DNA of 64,000 bases from Diploptera punctata (Eukaryota; Arthropoda; Insecta; Blattodea; Blaberidae): the NCBI GenBank assembly GCA_030220185.1, contig JASPKZ010003844.1:1373001-1437000 (forward strand), read 5' to 3'. The notes below the pieces were generated by a model. That model searched no databases, had not been told where the DNA came from, and was given only the letters and a program-made list of their open reading frames with translations. A program made the position numbers and the translations under genes. How positions within the stretch are numbered: position 1 is the stretch's first letter; each line of letters starts with the position of its first letter. Positions 41,481-52,666 of this stretch are shown piece by piece.

Positions 41481-42370
41481 ACATGTAAAACTCACAGACG
41501 TCTGTAGGGAAACAAGTGTATTTAAATTAGCATGGTTAACATATTTCCCGATAGAGGACACTCATGTCTCAATGAGGAACATAACGGTTTACAAAGAAGA
41601 AGATATACACATTATAGGCCTATTTCTTCTAATGCGCTTGATTCTGTTACTAATATTTTTGCTATCTAACCTTCAATATCCTGTTCTTCATTATTTGTAT
41701 TGCAAAAATTCCGAAATTGAATAATTTATTATTGTATTTATTCTCTAATGTCAATTAGATTTTGCCACTTTTGGTAGACTCTATTTGGTAACATAATGTA
41801 AAACCTTATATTTCTGAATATTAAAAATCTTCCCTTTAGGACTATAGTATATGTGGCTTAGCTTGGCAAAGAGAGAGATGTAGATATAAGGGTAGATTCT
41901 TGATCGCTTTCGCTCAGTTACAAAAGAAAGAACCCACCGTATTGTCAGTTTTCGTCTTACCCTTTTCCCCTATTAACATCTGGTGAAGAAACACCGGCCA
42001 CACTGGTGCGAGTGAGAGAGGTGAGCACAACTGTCTCTTTCTACAAATTTCTTGCAAAGTTAAGCCAGACGGACAATAATCACCCTTTCCTGACATGTTA
42101 GTCTCATTATTAAGCAAATCTGAGGTTTATCATATTGGTAGAGGTCGACCTCTAGTTTAAAATAGACATGTGGGGAAAAAGTGAAAGCAATAAGTTTCTG
42201 ATTTGATTAAAAGTTTATATGTGCACTGTTTTTTAGTTTATTTTTCTCGACAGACGCTTTAAAGTCTGAGAGGTCATATCGGGTCTAGAATATTTTGATT
42301 GTATCCAGTAAACAGTGAACTACTATTGCTGATCATGTAGTTTTATATACCCGTTAACAGATTTAATTAT
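41481..42370. other. unassigned spacer
   Basis: No repeat partner or protein family recognised. The frame 41443-41724 (93 codons) starts in the SINE and has a hydrophobic tail of the kind AT-rich DNA often yields. Confidence 0.4.
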
Positions 42371-42371
42371 A

Positions 42372-42690
42372 TATATCTCTATCTATCTTCGGGTTTTTAC
42401 AGCTGCTGCTGTCTTCCCGTGCCAAATCTCCAAAACCTACTATCTAGGGCATCTCCAATGCTTAGCCCTCTTACTTGCATTACTATCCTCATGCTTTCCT
42501 TCTATGTTAACTTTGGTCTCCCTCTTTTCTTCTTTCTGGTCGGTTGCCACTGATATAGTATTTTCAGCCATCGCTTATCTTCCATTCTTAAAATATGTCC
42601 TAACCATTTTAATTCCTTCTCCTCAATTCTTTTAATTATGATTTCTTCTGCTTCCATTGTGTTTCTAATTTCCTTATTTGTGACAATATA
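42372..42690 (-). mobile_element. LINE C-terminal fragment, same subfamily as 56080-56470
   Basis: The minus strand follows the plus-strand copy at 56109-56441 almost word for word. In order it gives GTCACAAATAAGGAAATTAG, AATTGAGGAGAAGGAATTAA, TGGTTAGGACATATTTTAAG, and at the left end CAGCAGCTGTAAAAACCCG then a (GATA)-like tail. Stops break the frame. Confidence 0.7.
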
Positions 42691-42769
42691 TAGCGATAAT
42701 GAAATACGTTCTGATAAAAATACAACTCAGTTTTTGACTTGACAGAAAAGAACGACAAAAAGTTTCTTA

Positions 42770-43138
42770 AGTGGCCCCTACACGTTCAACATTTACTCAA
42801 TATATTGCACAATATTTTTTTACAATAGTATTACTTGGCCAACCCACACGGTGCAATATTATTGCTCAATATATTAGTTCGCGGGTGATACGTGTGCAGT
42901 CAACATGTGGAATAATAAGACGCAAGACTGTTAACACACAACTGAACTAGTATTGTGCAATATTGCCAACAGACGATGCATTATTTACTACATTGCACAA
43001 TAAAAATCAAACTGTTTTTTATTGACTCAATATATTGAACAATCTTTCAACGTGACCTACAGACGCTCAATATTATTGTACAATGTCAATTATTGTGCAA
43101 TATATTGACGTAAATGTTGATCGTGTAGGAGCTGCTTT
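42770..43138. mobile_element. MITE with about 45-bp terminal inverted repeats and ATTGTGCAATAT motifs
   Basis: Left end GGCCCCTACACGTTCAACAT and TCAATATATTGCACAATA; right end is the inverse (TATTGTGCAATATATTGA, ATGTTGATCGTGTAGGAGC). The interior repeats the self-complementary TATTGTGCAATA and CAATATATTG words many times in both directions. No frame. CTTAAG/CTTTAG outside may be a target duplication but is not exact. Confidence 0.7.
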
Positions 43139-43771
43139 AGATTGATCGGATCCGATGGTTTGTTTCTGGAACCTATCAATACCATGAATCTCAAATAAAA
43201 AGGCTGCCATTAAGACATATTGAGTACTTGTTTTATATTTCTTATTTCAATGCTAACTACTTAGTTTTCTTTCCACGATGACACTTTAGTTTGTATACAA
43301 ACATTAAGCATACACCTTTTAGCTGGACAAACTTCTGTTCTAATCTTATCAATAAATTGTGGCCGTTCCTTGCGAGATAAGATGTTGTTCTATTCTAGTA
43401 GAATCTAATTTGCATTTGTTTCATCCCCTTATACCGGAGGTACCACACCTGTAAGAGAGGAATGGAGCTTAGCATTTTATTTGAGATAAAGTCCTCAAAT
43501 TAGAGTATCAGATTGAAAGGCATGGCTTATGTTCTCTTTGTCGATGTAGGAAGCTAATTCCAAGCTTTGTATATCAATGAATTTAATACGAACCCTTTAA
43601 ATCACACAGATTCCATCTAATTAAGATATAAATTTCTGAAATGCTTTAGTTTCCAATAAGACTTAAAGGGTTATATTTTTCAATGTAATTAGTTACCTAT
43701 TTGTTTATTTATTAGCAGAGTCCGATACAGGGACGCATCACATTCCAAATTCTCGCAACAAATTTTAAACT
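43139..43771. other. unassigned spacer
   Basis: Nothing recognised; no repeat partner in the window. Confidence 0.4.
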
Positions 43772-43801
43772 AATGAATAATAGTTTAAAAAAACTAAAAC
43801 A

Positions 43802-44822
43802 ACACGCTTTGTTAGAAAACCGAACTAAAAAATGAAAAATAATTTTAATTTCCAACACGCTTCGGATAAAATTAAAGTGATCAACAAAAAAATCATCTCC
43901 AACACATCTAGAATTAAACTAGAGTTATCAACAAAAACATAATTGTACCATCAAAAGCGTTGGATTCTCTATATCAATATTTGATAATAAACAGATATTG
44001 GTAAAAGTAAAGTCTCTAAGAAGAAAACGTAAAACGATAAAAAGCACCCCACGCTTTTGATGATAAAATTATTTTTTTTGTAGATAACTCTAGTTTTATT
44101 CTAGATGTATTGGAGATGATTTTTTTGTTGGCCACTTTAATTTTATCCCAAACGTGTTGGAAATTAAAACTATTTTTCATTTTTTAGTTCGGTTTTCTAA
44201 TAAAGCATGTTGTTTTAGTTTTTTAAACAATTATTTATTTATTATTTTTTAGTTTGGTTTTCTAATAAAGCGTGTTGTTTTAATTTATTTTTATTTTTAG
44301 TTTAATTGGTTGTCATAAACCGGAATTCCATGAAAATTTAATTGCTTACGAAATTTTTAGTGTCTAGGCACGAATATAAAAAAATCTCATTAATATTTTA
44401 GTGAATAATATAAAAATGTAAATATCTTTAAATTCGATGCTATTGTAATATGAGCTAAAAGTAATACTTTCTAAAAAATTCTCCTGGCCGGATTTGAACC
44501 AGCGACCTACGGATTACTGAAATTATGTACCACTACAGTCAACGCTCTACCAACTGAGCTACCAGAGGATATAATATTAATTTATTATAACAATGGACTA
44601 TAAAGTCGATAAGTCCGCAACCTATTATATCGGTCTTTATTTTTTGATGTCCTGATGATTCTGGCCAGGATAATAGAAACGAATTATGAAATTATTGTAT
44701 TGTCGCTGGTCCTTTACAAGTGCACAAAGTTTCAAGTCGATCCAATGTTTTTAAGTGGGTGAAAATCGTGTTGAAAGATTCCGTTACACAGACAGATACA
44801 AGTCAAGCTAAAATGAAGCGTG
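43802..44822. mobile_element. family-H composite element, copy 2
   Basis: Starts ACACGCTTTGTTAG and ends GCTAAAATGAAGCGTGT. It has a foldback block (about 43780-43925 against 44080-44225), an extra short repeat of the AATAAAGCGTGTTG piece at 44260, a tRNA-Tyr-like sequence and one copy of the 165-bp unit (GATGATTCTGGCCAGGAT to CCGTTACACAGA). No insertions inside. Confidence 0.7.
44481..44568 (-). tRNA. tRNA-Tyr-like sequence with intron (element H2), best preserved
   Basis: Minus strand: acceptor CCTCTGG against CCAGGAG, A-box TAGCTCAGTTGG, GACTGTAG (GTA anticodon followed by G37), an intron-like insert of about 18 nt, ATCCGTAGGTC, and a T arm GCTGG-TTCAAAT-CCGGC. Acceptor, D and T stems can mostly form; the anticodon stem has mismatches. 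Position and anticodon match intron-containing eukaryotic tRNA-Tyr. Being part of a repeat family, it is more likely a captured tRNA gene than a cellular one. Confidence 0.6.
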
Positions 44823-44849
44823 TAAAAATATATCAACACTGATTCTTCA

Positions 44850-45300
44850 AGTCATGTGGTTGCGAAATATGGTCACTTAACTTTAAGAGAGGAGAACATA
44901 TTACGAGTATCTGAGAATAAATTGTGTAGGAAAATGTTTGGACCAAAGAGAGACGAGCAGAGTTATTAATGGAGAAAAAATCTTAACAATGAGCTCCATG
45001 AGATTTATGGCAAATTATATATAATAATTAATAAGAAGAATTAAGTATCGTAGACTGTGTTGGAAAGGACTTGTTTCACAAATGGAGAATGAAAGATGAG
45101 CATGCAAATATGATGTAGAAAATATTAAAGTCGTCCAGTATGTAACCCAAGAATGAGGTGGGAGAATAGCATTAACCATGGGGAAGGTGAATTATACAGA
45201 GAATGGTTGGGAAATATTAGCTCAGGATAAGGACATATGGGCGGCTTATGTCCACACTACTAACCTCCGGATTCAGTATTGTAAATTAGTTAATGTAAAT
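44850..45300 (+). mobile_element. family-A LINE 3' fragment, heavily decayed
   Basis: Landmarks in order: TGCGAAATATGGTCAC, AAAATGTTTGGACCAAAGAG, GAATGAGGTGGGAGAATAGC and the final TTAGTTAATG tail. All frames are broken. Sits right after element H2. Confidence 0.65.
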
Positions 45301-45914
45301 ACAACATTATAATCCTGTAACAAGCCTGCTGCTCAGATGAATAATGTTATAATATAAAAACATAGCGATAATTAAAACCACCGCTGACGTGTTTTTTACA
45401 GTTAAAGTTTTGTGGTGTTTAAAACCTCAGCAAAGTAGCGTAATTCAACCAAATAAATTAATGTTAAATCCGCAATAATGATGAATGCACATAACTCACG
45501 GAAGTACATCACGATTATTTGTAGTTTAAATTTAACTGCTAGTCGCAAAATTACAAATTAATATGTAATTGAATGTAATGATTTCAAATATAGCATATTC
45601 TAGGAGACTAAAAGGGGAAGTCATCTAACTCAAATAGTTGACAGAAATGCTTTCAATTTTTTTTTGGGAAAGCCTTGGGGAAAATGTAATTAAAAACACC
45701 TCGGTTTAAGTGGACGGGTTTACAGAATGTAGTATTGATAGATTTTTTTCCCCCATATTTCATACAAGCATATGCCTACCTCTTAAATCTAAACTAATTG
45801 ATTTTATATTTTATCTTATTTTGTGAATTTTACTAGTTATTAATATATTATGCTACGCCGTGTCCAATATCTCCTGGTTTATTAATGCCACTGATGTTTA
45901 ATCCTGGAGGACGA
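45301..45914. other. unassigned AT-rich spacer
   Basis: No recognised feature. Confidence 0.4.
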
Positions 45915-45995
45915 AGATTGATAGGAAGGCCAAGAAAGAGCTGGGCTTCACAGATATGAAATCGGAACAGGCAAAGACCTAATCCGTGAAGGATG
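45915..45995 (+). mobile_element. LINE 3' end scrap
   Basis: Reads GGRRLIGRPRKSWASQI, then GGAACAGGCAAAGACCTAATCC and GTGAAGGATGATAATGATG, the usual end (GR..GRPRKRW, GAACAGG, CTAA.CCGTGAAG) of family-B-type LINEs with a decayed tail. Confidence 0.6.
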
Positions 45996-46025
45996 ATAAT
46001 GATGATTTATTAATGCGTTTGAATC

Positions 46026-46720
46026 TTGTTTAAAAGGACTGAAAATCGCAAGAATGTGCGGAGAAAAATAAGGAGGTACTTAGATATAAACCGACAAAAT
46101 ATTTTGGCCAAATGTGCGGGAAAACGATCACTGTTTTTACAAAGAGACCTAAAACAAGTTTGGGGAAAAGAATCTTATATACTCAATATAGGATTTAAAG
46201 AGAGATCAGGGGGTTGTTTGGTTCAGGTTAGGGGCATGGAAATTTTTAAAAATTAGCGACGATCACGATATGCGTATATGTCCAATGACGAGATACATAT
46301 ATTAGGAAAACGTAACGATTTGGAATATTGGAGGCGTCAGTTATTACCGAAAAGATTTTAAATTCAAATCGTGAAAGATTGGCATGCTACGAGTTATTGA
46401 TAAGCACAGAAAATTGGATAAACTGGGTAGATTTCTGGACAAAACGCGGAAAATAGAACAACATTTATTCATGAATAAATAAATATGTTAAAAAATTGCA
46501 ATACCATTAATTCTTAATAATTCTACATAACTAAGTTAATGTTGTATTGTTATCTAATTGTAATATTAATGTTTCTTTTTTTTTAAGTTAAATTATTACC
46601 AAACATTAACTTATTGTAACGGACTGTCAACAGCACGTACGGCTTACAGCCCGTGTGACCATATTTGTAAATAACATTGTATGTATCTTACTTTTAGTCT
46701 AATAAAGTCCTTATGTACTA
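46026..46720 (+). mobile_element. possible LINE end: basic ORF remnant and 3' UTR
   Basis: A 76-codon basic frame (46026-46256; RRKIRRYLDINRQNI) and broken continuation are followed by a tail block (46615-46720: CTGTCAACAGCACGTACGGC, CCCGTGTGACCATATTTG, TTTTAGTCTAATAAAGTCC). That block recurs at 19207-19292, with AATAAA as a likely polyadenylation signal. I could not identify the protein. Confidence 0.4.
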
Positions 46721-47577
46721 ATTTCCTCGCACTAGTCTTAACTCATCATCCACATTCCTCCATGTTCACGAGCGTCCTAATCTCAAAAGAGAGTTATAAT
46801 TATAACAAAGAGAGGAGAGAATGCTAGAAATACTTTAAGACAAAAACAAAATTGCCAATATAAAGTGTATAGTTTTCAATTATTTTCTTGACACAGTTTT
46901 GTACTTTCTTATTATCTACTAATAGTTTAACCTCTCCGTTCAATATTTCGCACGTAGCTTGGCTCGTCATACGCTCTCTACGATTCAAGAGGGATGCTCC
47001 ACAGGCAAAATATAGCAGAAAATCGTCATTTCTTACTTTCTAGATGAGACCGAACGTTCGAATATTGTGTAGTTATGAATGTAGAAAATATTAAAGTGTT
47101 TGAAATTATAAATTGCTGTCTGTCGGAAACCTTGCGTGATGGAGAAAAACCAATATCATATTTGAATTCAGGAGGGAAAAAAAACCTATCAGAATCATAT
47201 ATTTTTCTTTCTGAGACAAAACATGTTTCTTTTTTGTTACTCAGTGTATTCAAATAACTTATCAATAATTATTAATCGACGGTTTACGTTACTTCTGACC
47301 AAGAGATAACTGCCATAAGAAACTAGCTGTCACTTAAGTATTTTACCCTTACGATAGAGTAAAAAAATTGCCGTATTCTGACATATTATTCTACAAAATA
47401 AAAATCAGACTTCCGTATTTTTACCCTAATGATACAGATTTAATTCTCGCGGCATCAGACCAAATGTACTACATTACCATTGGATACTGAGACCCTCATC
47501 TACTTGCCTATCTAGTTCATTTGTATGTGTATAGCAGGAAGGTATATAAGAAATTTCAACATAGTTTAGTATGATTT
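46721..47577. other. unassigned spacer
   Basis: Two overlapping opposing frames at 47026-47265 show no family features. No repeat partner found. Confidence 0.4.
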
Positions 47578-47912
47578 ATCCATCCGTAGTAATTCTGCCC
47601 GAGGACAGGTCTTTCACTGCAATCATAGCATTTTCATGTTATGCTTTGCAGCTTTACTAGGGAATTAATTATAGGTGTGGCAGCTTCTCGTTGTTTTCCA
47701 CACCGGTCGGTGAAGGATGATGGTGATAATGATTAGGATGATGATGACCGGATGATTTTCGGGGACATTTGGGCCCTAAGCTTCCTGATTTTTTTCTCAT
47801 AGGTGAGGAAAAAACCCGAAAAACTCACCCAGATTCCTGTCCCGACCGGGAATCGAATCCGGGCCCGCTGTGTGACAAAGCAGCGCTCTACCTCGTGACC
47901 ACAGCGGTGGAC
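47578..47912 (-). mobile_element. tRNA-derived SINE, family C, copy 8
   Basis: From ATCCATCCGTAGTAATTCTG to CACAGCGGTGGA, reversed. The T-arm complement GGGAATCGAATCCGGGC is intact. Possible imperfect flanking TATGATTTA/TATAATTTA. Confidence 0.9.
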
Positions 47913-48594
47913 GTATAATTTATAATGGTGTACAAATTCATTATTTAGAATTTTCTTAACATTGATATAATGTTCCTTGTCAGATATTATGTTTTAGGTT
48001 TTATTGATTTATCACATAAGCTTACATAAGCTGTAACAGGAGACGATGAAGTACATTGAAGAAAAGTAACAATATAACTGCTGGATATATAAGTTGAATT
48101 TATCGATCCTGAGATCTCCTATGATGCTTCACCAAGTATAATTTCCCTACTCTATCCAATTTCCTGTCATCCATCAACTTTCTATTTCACGATGGCTTAC
48201 AGTCTCATAAAAATTCCACCTCAACACAACACAAGATAAAATTAGAATTCAGTAAATTTACCAAGTTCAATCTCTCTTTGTACCCAGCGTAGTTATCGTT
48301 AAATACACATTTATTAATACTAAAGGGAATGGTAAAACTTTGTGATGTAAATCATAACATTGTAGGTAACGTAAAAAAGGAGCAGAATTGAATTAGTATT
48401 CATGTGGCAAAGCTTCACGTTTAAATTATATAGATTTTTTTTTTCTACACATCGATATTAGAAATTTGGCTGTAAGTGCTGAGGAATTGGAGACCGCCCT
48501 TCGAATAAGGATGTAAAAAACAAATCTGTGTGGCATGATTATAACAGTACACAATTGCTCGACATTATGGTATAAGATTATAATAAAATAGGTA
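47913..48594. other. unassigned spacer
   Basis: AT-rich; nothing recognised. Confidence 0.4.
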
Positions 48595-48615
48595 ATAATT
48601 AAAAAAACTAAAACA

Positions 48616-49493
48616 ACACGCTTTATTAGAAAACCGAACTAAAAAATGAAAAATAATTTTAATTTCCAACACGCTTGGGATAAAATTAAAGTGGTCAACA
48701 AAAAAATCATCTCCAACACATGTAGAATAAAACTAGAGTTATCTACAAAAAAAATATAATTTTATCATCAAAAGCGTGGGGTGCTCTATATCAATTAATA
48801 CATTTGATAATAAACAGATATTGGTAAAAGTAAAGTCTCTAAGAACAAAACATAGAAACCATAAAAGCACCCCACGCTTTTGATGGTAGTTTTTTTTTTG
48901 TAGATAACTCTAGTTTTATTCTAGATGTGTTGGAGATGATTTTTTTTTTTGTTGACCACTTTAATTTTATCCCAAGCGTGTTGGGAATTAAAATTATTTT
49001 TCATTTTTAGTTCGGTTTTCTAATAAAGCGTGTTGTTTTAGTTTTTTAAAAATATTATTTATTTTTTTTAATTTTTAGTTTTATTGATTGTCATAAACCG
49101 GAATCCAATGAAAATTGAATTGTTTAATACTCTTCTAAAAATAAAAATCCTCCGGGCCGGATTTGAACCAGCGACCTATGAATTACTGAAATTATATACC
49201 ACTACAGTCCTCCGCTCTACCAACTGAGCTCTTAAAACGATTAACTAAAAAGTTGATAAGTCCGCAACCTATTATACCGGTTTTGTTTATTTTTTAAATA
49301 TTTTTATATGATTCTGGCCAGGATTTTAGAAACAAAATTAAATTATTCTATTGCCATGGCTCCTTTACAAGTATACAAAGTTTCAAGTCGATCCAATGTT
49401 TTTAAGTGGGTGAAAATCGTGTTCAAATATTCCGTTACATAGATACAGGTCTGTTACATAGACAGATACAGGTCAAGCTAATATAAAGCGTGT
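48616..49493. mobile_element. family-H composite element, copy 3 (878 bp)
   Basis: Starts ACACGCTTTATTAG, ends CTAATATAAAGCGTGT. Foldback block (about 48596-48740 against 48895-49055), tRNA-Tyr-like sequence (49149-49232, minus) and one 165-bp unit. The shortest and most regular copy, best suited as a reference for the family. Confidence 0.75.
49149..49232 (-). tRNA. tRNA-Tyr-like sequence with intron (element H3)
   Basis: Minus strand: GAGCTCAGTTGGTAGAGCGG, AGGACTGTAG with GTA anticodon, an intron-like insert (TGGTATATAATTTCAGTA), CATAGGTCGCTGGTTCAAAT and CCGGCCCGGAGG. Stem GGACT is kept here, but the 5' acceptor strand is replaced (TTTTAAGAGC). Confidence 0.55.
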
Positions 49494-49733
49494 AAAAATT
49501 CTCTATTTTATTGTCCCTACACATTACTATAGGTACTACAATATACACATTTTAATGAATTCCGAAGGAATGAAACTATTGAGACAGTTCACATGAAAAT
49601 ATTTTGGAAAAAAATTATATATCTTCATCGATTCTACTTAGCAGACAGAAAAAATCACTTTGAATGCATACATTAGGTTCTATGTGTTTGTGTGTCAGTG
49701 AGAAAGTGTTACGTGAGTTTGTGTTAACTCTCT

Positions 49734-50316
49734 TACTTACTTACTTACTCACTGGCACTATCGAACCCGAAGGTTCATGGCCGCGCGGACATAAGCTCTC
49801 CATACATTCCTATCCTGAGCTAATGCTTTCCAATCATTCCCTGTATAATCTACTTCCCTCAAATTATAGTTAATGTTGTTCTCCCACCTCATTCTTGGCC
49901 TACCAACTTCGCGTTTTCCCTCTCGCTTTCCTACAAGAAGCTTCCATGCACGTCTTTCATTCCCCATACGTGCAACATGTCCTGCCCATCGCAGTCTACG
50001 AGACTTAACTGTTCTTATTATATCTGGCTTCCTATAAAGACCATGTAGTTCATTGTTATGTAGTCTTCTCCATTCACCTGTCTGTTCATCTCTCTTTGGT
50101 CCAAACATTTTCCTAAGAACTTTATTCTCAAATACTCGTAATCTCCTTTCCTCCCTTAAAGTAAGAGTCCATATTTCGCACCCATATAATTTAACTGTTA
50201 GAATAATAGTTTTATATATTTTCAGCTTAACGTTTTTTGAAAGGAGTTGGGACATCAAAAGTCTCTACAATGCATAATAGCATGCATTTCCAGAATTGAG
50301 CCTATGTTTAATTTCT
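49734..50316 (-). mobile_element. family-A LINE, 5'-truncated, 16-bp TSD
   Basis: TTTGTGTTAACTCTCT at 49718-49733 recurs exactly at 50317-50332. The minus-strand frame 49758-50258 (166 codons) is unbroken from NVKLKIYKTIILTVKLYGCE through RLRWAGHVARMGNERRAW to AMNLRVR. The ACTT/AAGT tail is at 49734-49748. A recent, dead-on-arrival insertion. Confidence 0.92.
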
Positions 50317-50332
50317 TTTGTGTTAACTCTCT

Positions 50333-50791
50333 AGCGGCCAAAATTTGTATTATTTCGGACACAATCCAATAAAATAAAAAAGTAAGGTTTGGTTCGTTAA
50401 CCAACAAATTCGGATCATTAGAAGTAGAAGTTCACCTGAAACAAAAATTTTAAAATCGCTCTAGCTGTCGCAATTTTCGAAGTTTCGCAACGAAACATAG
50501 TAAGATATATGCTATTGAAATAAAACATGAAAGATATTCACCGAAACACAATAAAATTCACACACTTTTTTTATCACACAAGGACATGGAGAACCTCCCC
50601 GGATGAGTTGACCAGCTCAATATCAGGGCCATGTCCGAAACAACACGAACATTTAAGAAAATATACACCATTTTCTACATTCCTTAACATTGAACCATTT
50701 TCGTTAGCATATCACTTGTTCCTTACTGTGTAAGTAAACTCAGAAAATAGTTAAAATGATGTAGTGTAATACACTGTATATATACATATAC
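50333..50791. other. spacer with repeat M scrap
   Basis: Unassigned except 50560-50660, which shares ACACAAGGACAT..., CCCCGGATGAGT, GCTCAATATCAGGG and CGAAACAACACGAA with family-M repeats at 11690 and 22020. Confidence 0.4.
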
Positions 50792-51012
50792 TCGAGGGAT
50801 GAGATGAGATGAGTCCCTATATATAGAGGTCTGTGAATAACAAGGGTGCCAGCCGACCACGTCTGACGCACCATCACAGGGGCAGACGAGCGAAATGAAA
50901 TGGCCTGCCCAAGCTCCGTTCCGTCCACCGCGAAACCCACATGGAGACACCGAGACTCGATCTCGGGACCCCAGCTGTGAAAGGCGAGCGTCTAACCGCT
51001 TGCGCTAAGTGT
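50792..51012 (-). mobile_element. tRNA-derived SINE, single copy
   Basis: On the minus strand: tRNA-like head TTAGCGCAAGCGGTTAGACGC, TTTCACAGCTGGGGTCC, B-box GATCGAGTCTCGG, then body GGTTTCGCGGTGGACGG, CATTTCGCTCGTCTGCCC, and a terminal CATCTCATCTCATCCC simple repeat. GC-rich against its surroundings. Confidence 0.65.
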
Positions 51013-51236
51013 AATTAATGTTGCAGCTTATATTTAAAATATATATATAAGATATATGTATAAGAAATAAAATGGGGCCAGGTTTTAATTATAACATCGT
51101 CTTTGGTAACAGTTTAATTTGGGGGGGGGAATTGGGACCTGTATCCTGAAACAGGTATTGAAATTCGTTCCTCAACGCATGCTTAAGTAATTTTTCTTAA
51201 AAACAGTATTCGAATATATTTTCTTATAATGGAATC

Positions 51237-51566
51237 GTCCACGGCTGTGGTCTAGAGCTAGCGTGCTGCCTTGTCACGCAGCGGGCCCGAGTTCGATCCC
51301 CGGTCGGGACAGTTCTCTGGGTGAGGTTTTTATCGGGGTTTTTCCTCACCTGTAAGACAAATGTCAGGAAAAACTTAAGGTCCAAACGGTCCCCGAAATC
51401 ATATGGCTATCATCATCATCATCCTTATCATTATCATCATCATCATCCTTCACCGGTGTTGGGAAGCTACCACACCTACAATTCCCTAGTAAAGCTGCAA
51501 AGCATTGCAAGAAAATGCTATGATTGCAGTAAAAGACCTGCTTACGGGCAGAATTACTATGGATGG
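51237..51566 (+). mobile_element. tRNA-derived SINE, family C, copy 9, 11-bp TSD, next to GPCR exon
   Basis: ATAATGGAATC at 51226-51236 recurs at 51567-51577. The head (CCACGGCTGTGGTCTAGAGC) is slightly altered. It lies in the intron upstream of the receptor exon in the same orientation; the second TSD copy ends 38 bp before the exon begins. The branch point and polypyrimidine tract must therefore lie in those 38 bases or within the SINE. Confidence 0.92.
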
Positions 51567-51615
51567 ATAATGGAATCCTATTTTATTAAATGAAAGATTT
51601 ATTTTTGTGTTGCAG

Positions 51616-51815
51616 TTGCTGTCGTGGTGGCGTTTTTCATCTGTTGGGCTCCATTCCACGCTCAGAGACTTGTTGCCATTTACGGTAATAAGGACAAAAT
51701 GATGAAGATATATGAGATAATCACATATATCTCTGGGATCCTCTACTATGTCTCCACGACTATTAACCCCATTCTCTACCACACCATGTCTCTTAAATTC
51801 AGGGAAGCTTTCAAG
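51616..51815 (+). CDS. neuropeptide GPCR exon, TM6-TM7 (pyrokinin/CAPA/neuromedin-U receptor-like)
   Basis: The exon is bounded by TTTTTGTGTTGCAG (acceptor ends 51615) and AAG|GTGAGT (donor at 51816). It is 200 bp: two bases of a split codon, then 66 codons. The translation starts AVVVAFFICWAPFHAQRL, with the TM6 CWxPFH motif. An extracellular loop 3 (GNKDKMMKIYE) follows, then TM7 YVSTTINPILYHTMS with the NPxxY motif and the start of the cytoplasmic tail (KFREAFK). The CWAPFHAQRL...STT.NPILY combination is typical of insect pyrokinin/CAPA receptors, Gq-coupled plasma-membrane receptors for PRXamide-type peptides. The upstream intron has phase 1 and the downstream phase 0. No other exon of the gene is recognisable in the window. 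Exact receptor subtype is uncertain; the exon call is firm. Confidence 0.85.
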
Positions 51816-52361
51816 GTGAGTATTCTATATTCCTTTCATTTTAATTACTGTCATTTTCCACTCTCTACATAACATATACTTTTTTTAAGATCCTATCATC
51901 CACAGTTCTAAAATATTTTAGAACCTATATTTTCGTTACAAATCTAGATTTTGTTTATTTTTCCTTCCAACATTTCATTTTCAACATTATAAATTCTAGT
52001 AACACTATATTATTTTTCTACGGATTTCTTATTCATCTTTCATTATTTTAACAAGAGATTCAAGATGAATTCTAACTACAAGCAAAAAGGAAATAGACTC
52101 TATTGTTATCCTGATTTCCGCTTTCTCAGCTCTAGGATTAATTTTAAGAACACTTATTATCAGCATCTATTAAAGGCTTAATTTAACTTAATCAATCTTG
52201 AAAAGATTTTAAGTTAAAATTAAAATAATAACCTTCAAAGTTATAAATAGAGAAGCTTCTTTAAGTCTTAAGTGTTTTTTTAAATGCTACAAACATCTTA
52301 GTCTAGATACACCAATGTTCCTTCGACCTATAAATTTACATCCGTATTACTCCATCCTTCT
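51816..52361 (+). other. intron following the GPCR exon
   Basis: AT-rich intronic sequence after the donor site, without recognisable exons or repeats up to the LINE fragment at 52362. Confidence 0.6.
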
Positions 52362-52666
52362 GGTCTTTATAGGAAGCCAGATATAATGAGAACAGTTAAG
52401 TCTCGTAGACTGCGATGGGCAGGACATGTGGCACGAATGGGAAATGAAAGACGTGCATGGAAGCTTCTTGGAGAAAAACCAGAGGAAAAACGCCCTGTTG
52501 GTAGACCAAGAACTAGGTGGGAGAATAACATTAATTATGATTTGATGGAAGTAGATTATACAGGGGATGATTGGAAAACGTTGGCTCAGGGTAGTGATAT
52601 ATGGAGAGCTTAGGTCCGCGCGGCCATGAATTTACGGGTTCGATAGTGTCAGTGAGTTAGTTAGTC
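52362..52666 (+). mobile_element. family-A LINE, 5'-truncated, 16-bp TSD, intronic
   Basis: ATTACTCCATCCTTCT at 52346-52361 recurs at 52667-52682. The 305-bp insert starts within LYRKPDI-coding sequence and keeps an open frame (52386-52613) for RLRWAGHVARMGNERRAWKL. The family tail GAGTTAGTTAG precedes the second TSD. Inserted in the sense direction relative to the receptor gene. Confidence 0.95.

Noticed and set aside
41443..41724. 93-codon frame with a hydrophobic tail as a membrane protein
   Set aside because: Starts in a SINE, no family match; hydrophobic runs are common in T-rich DNA.
44481..44568. Ordinary cellular tRNA-Tyr gene
   Set aside because: Anticodon-stem mismatches and membership in a three-copy mobile family argue against a working gene, although the fold is mostly preserved.
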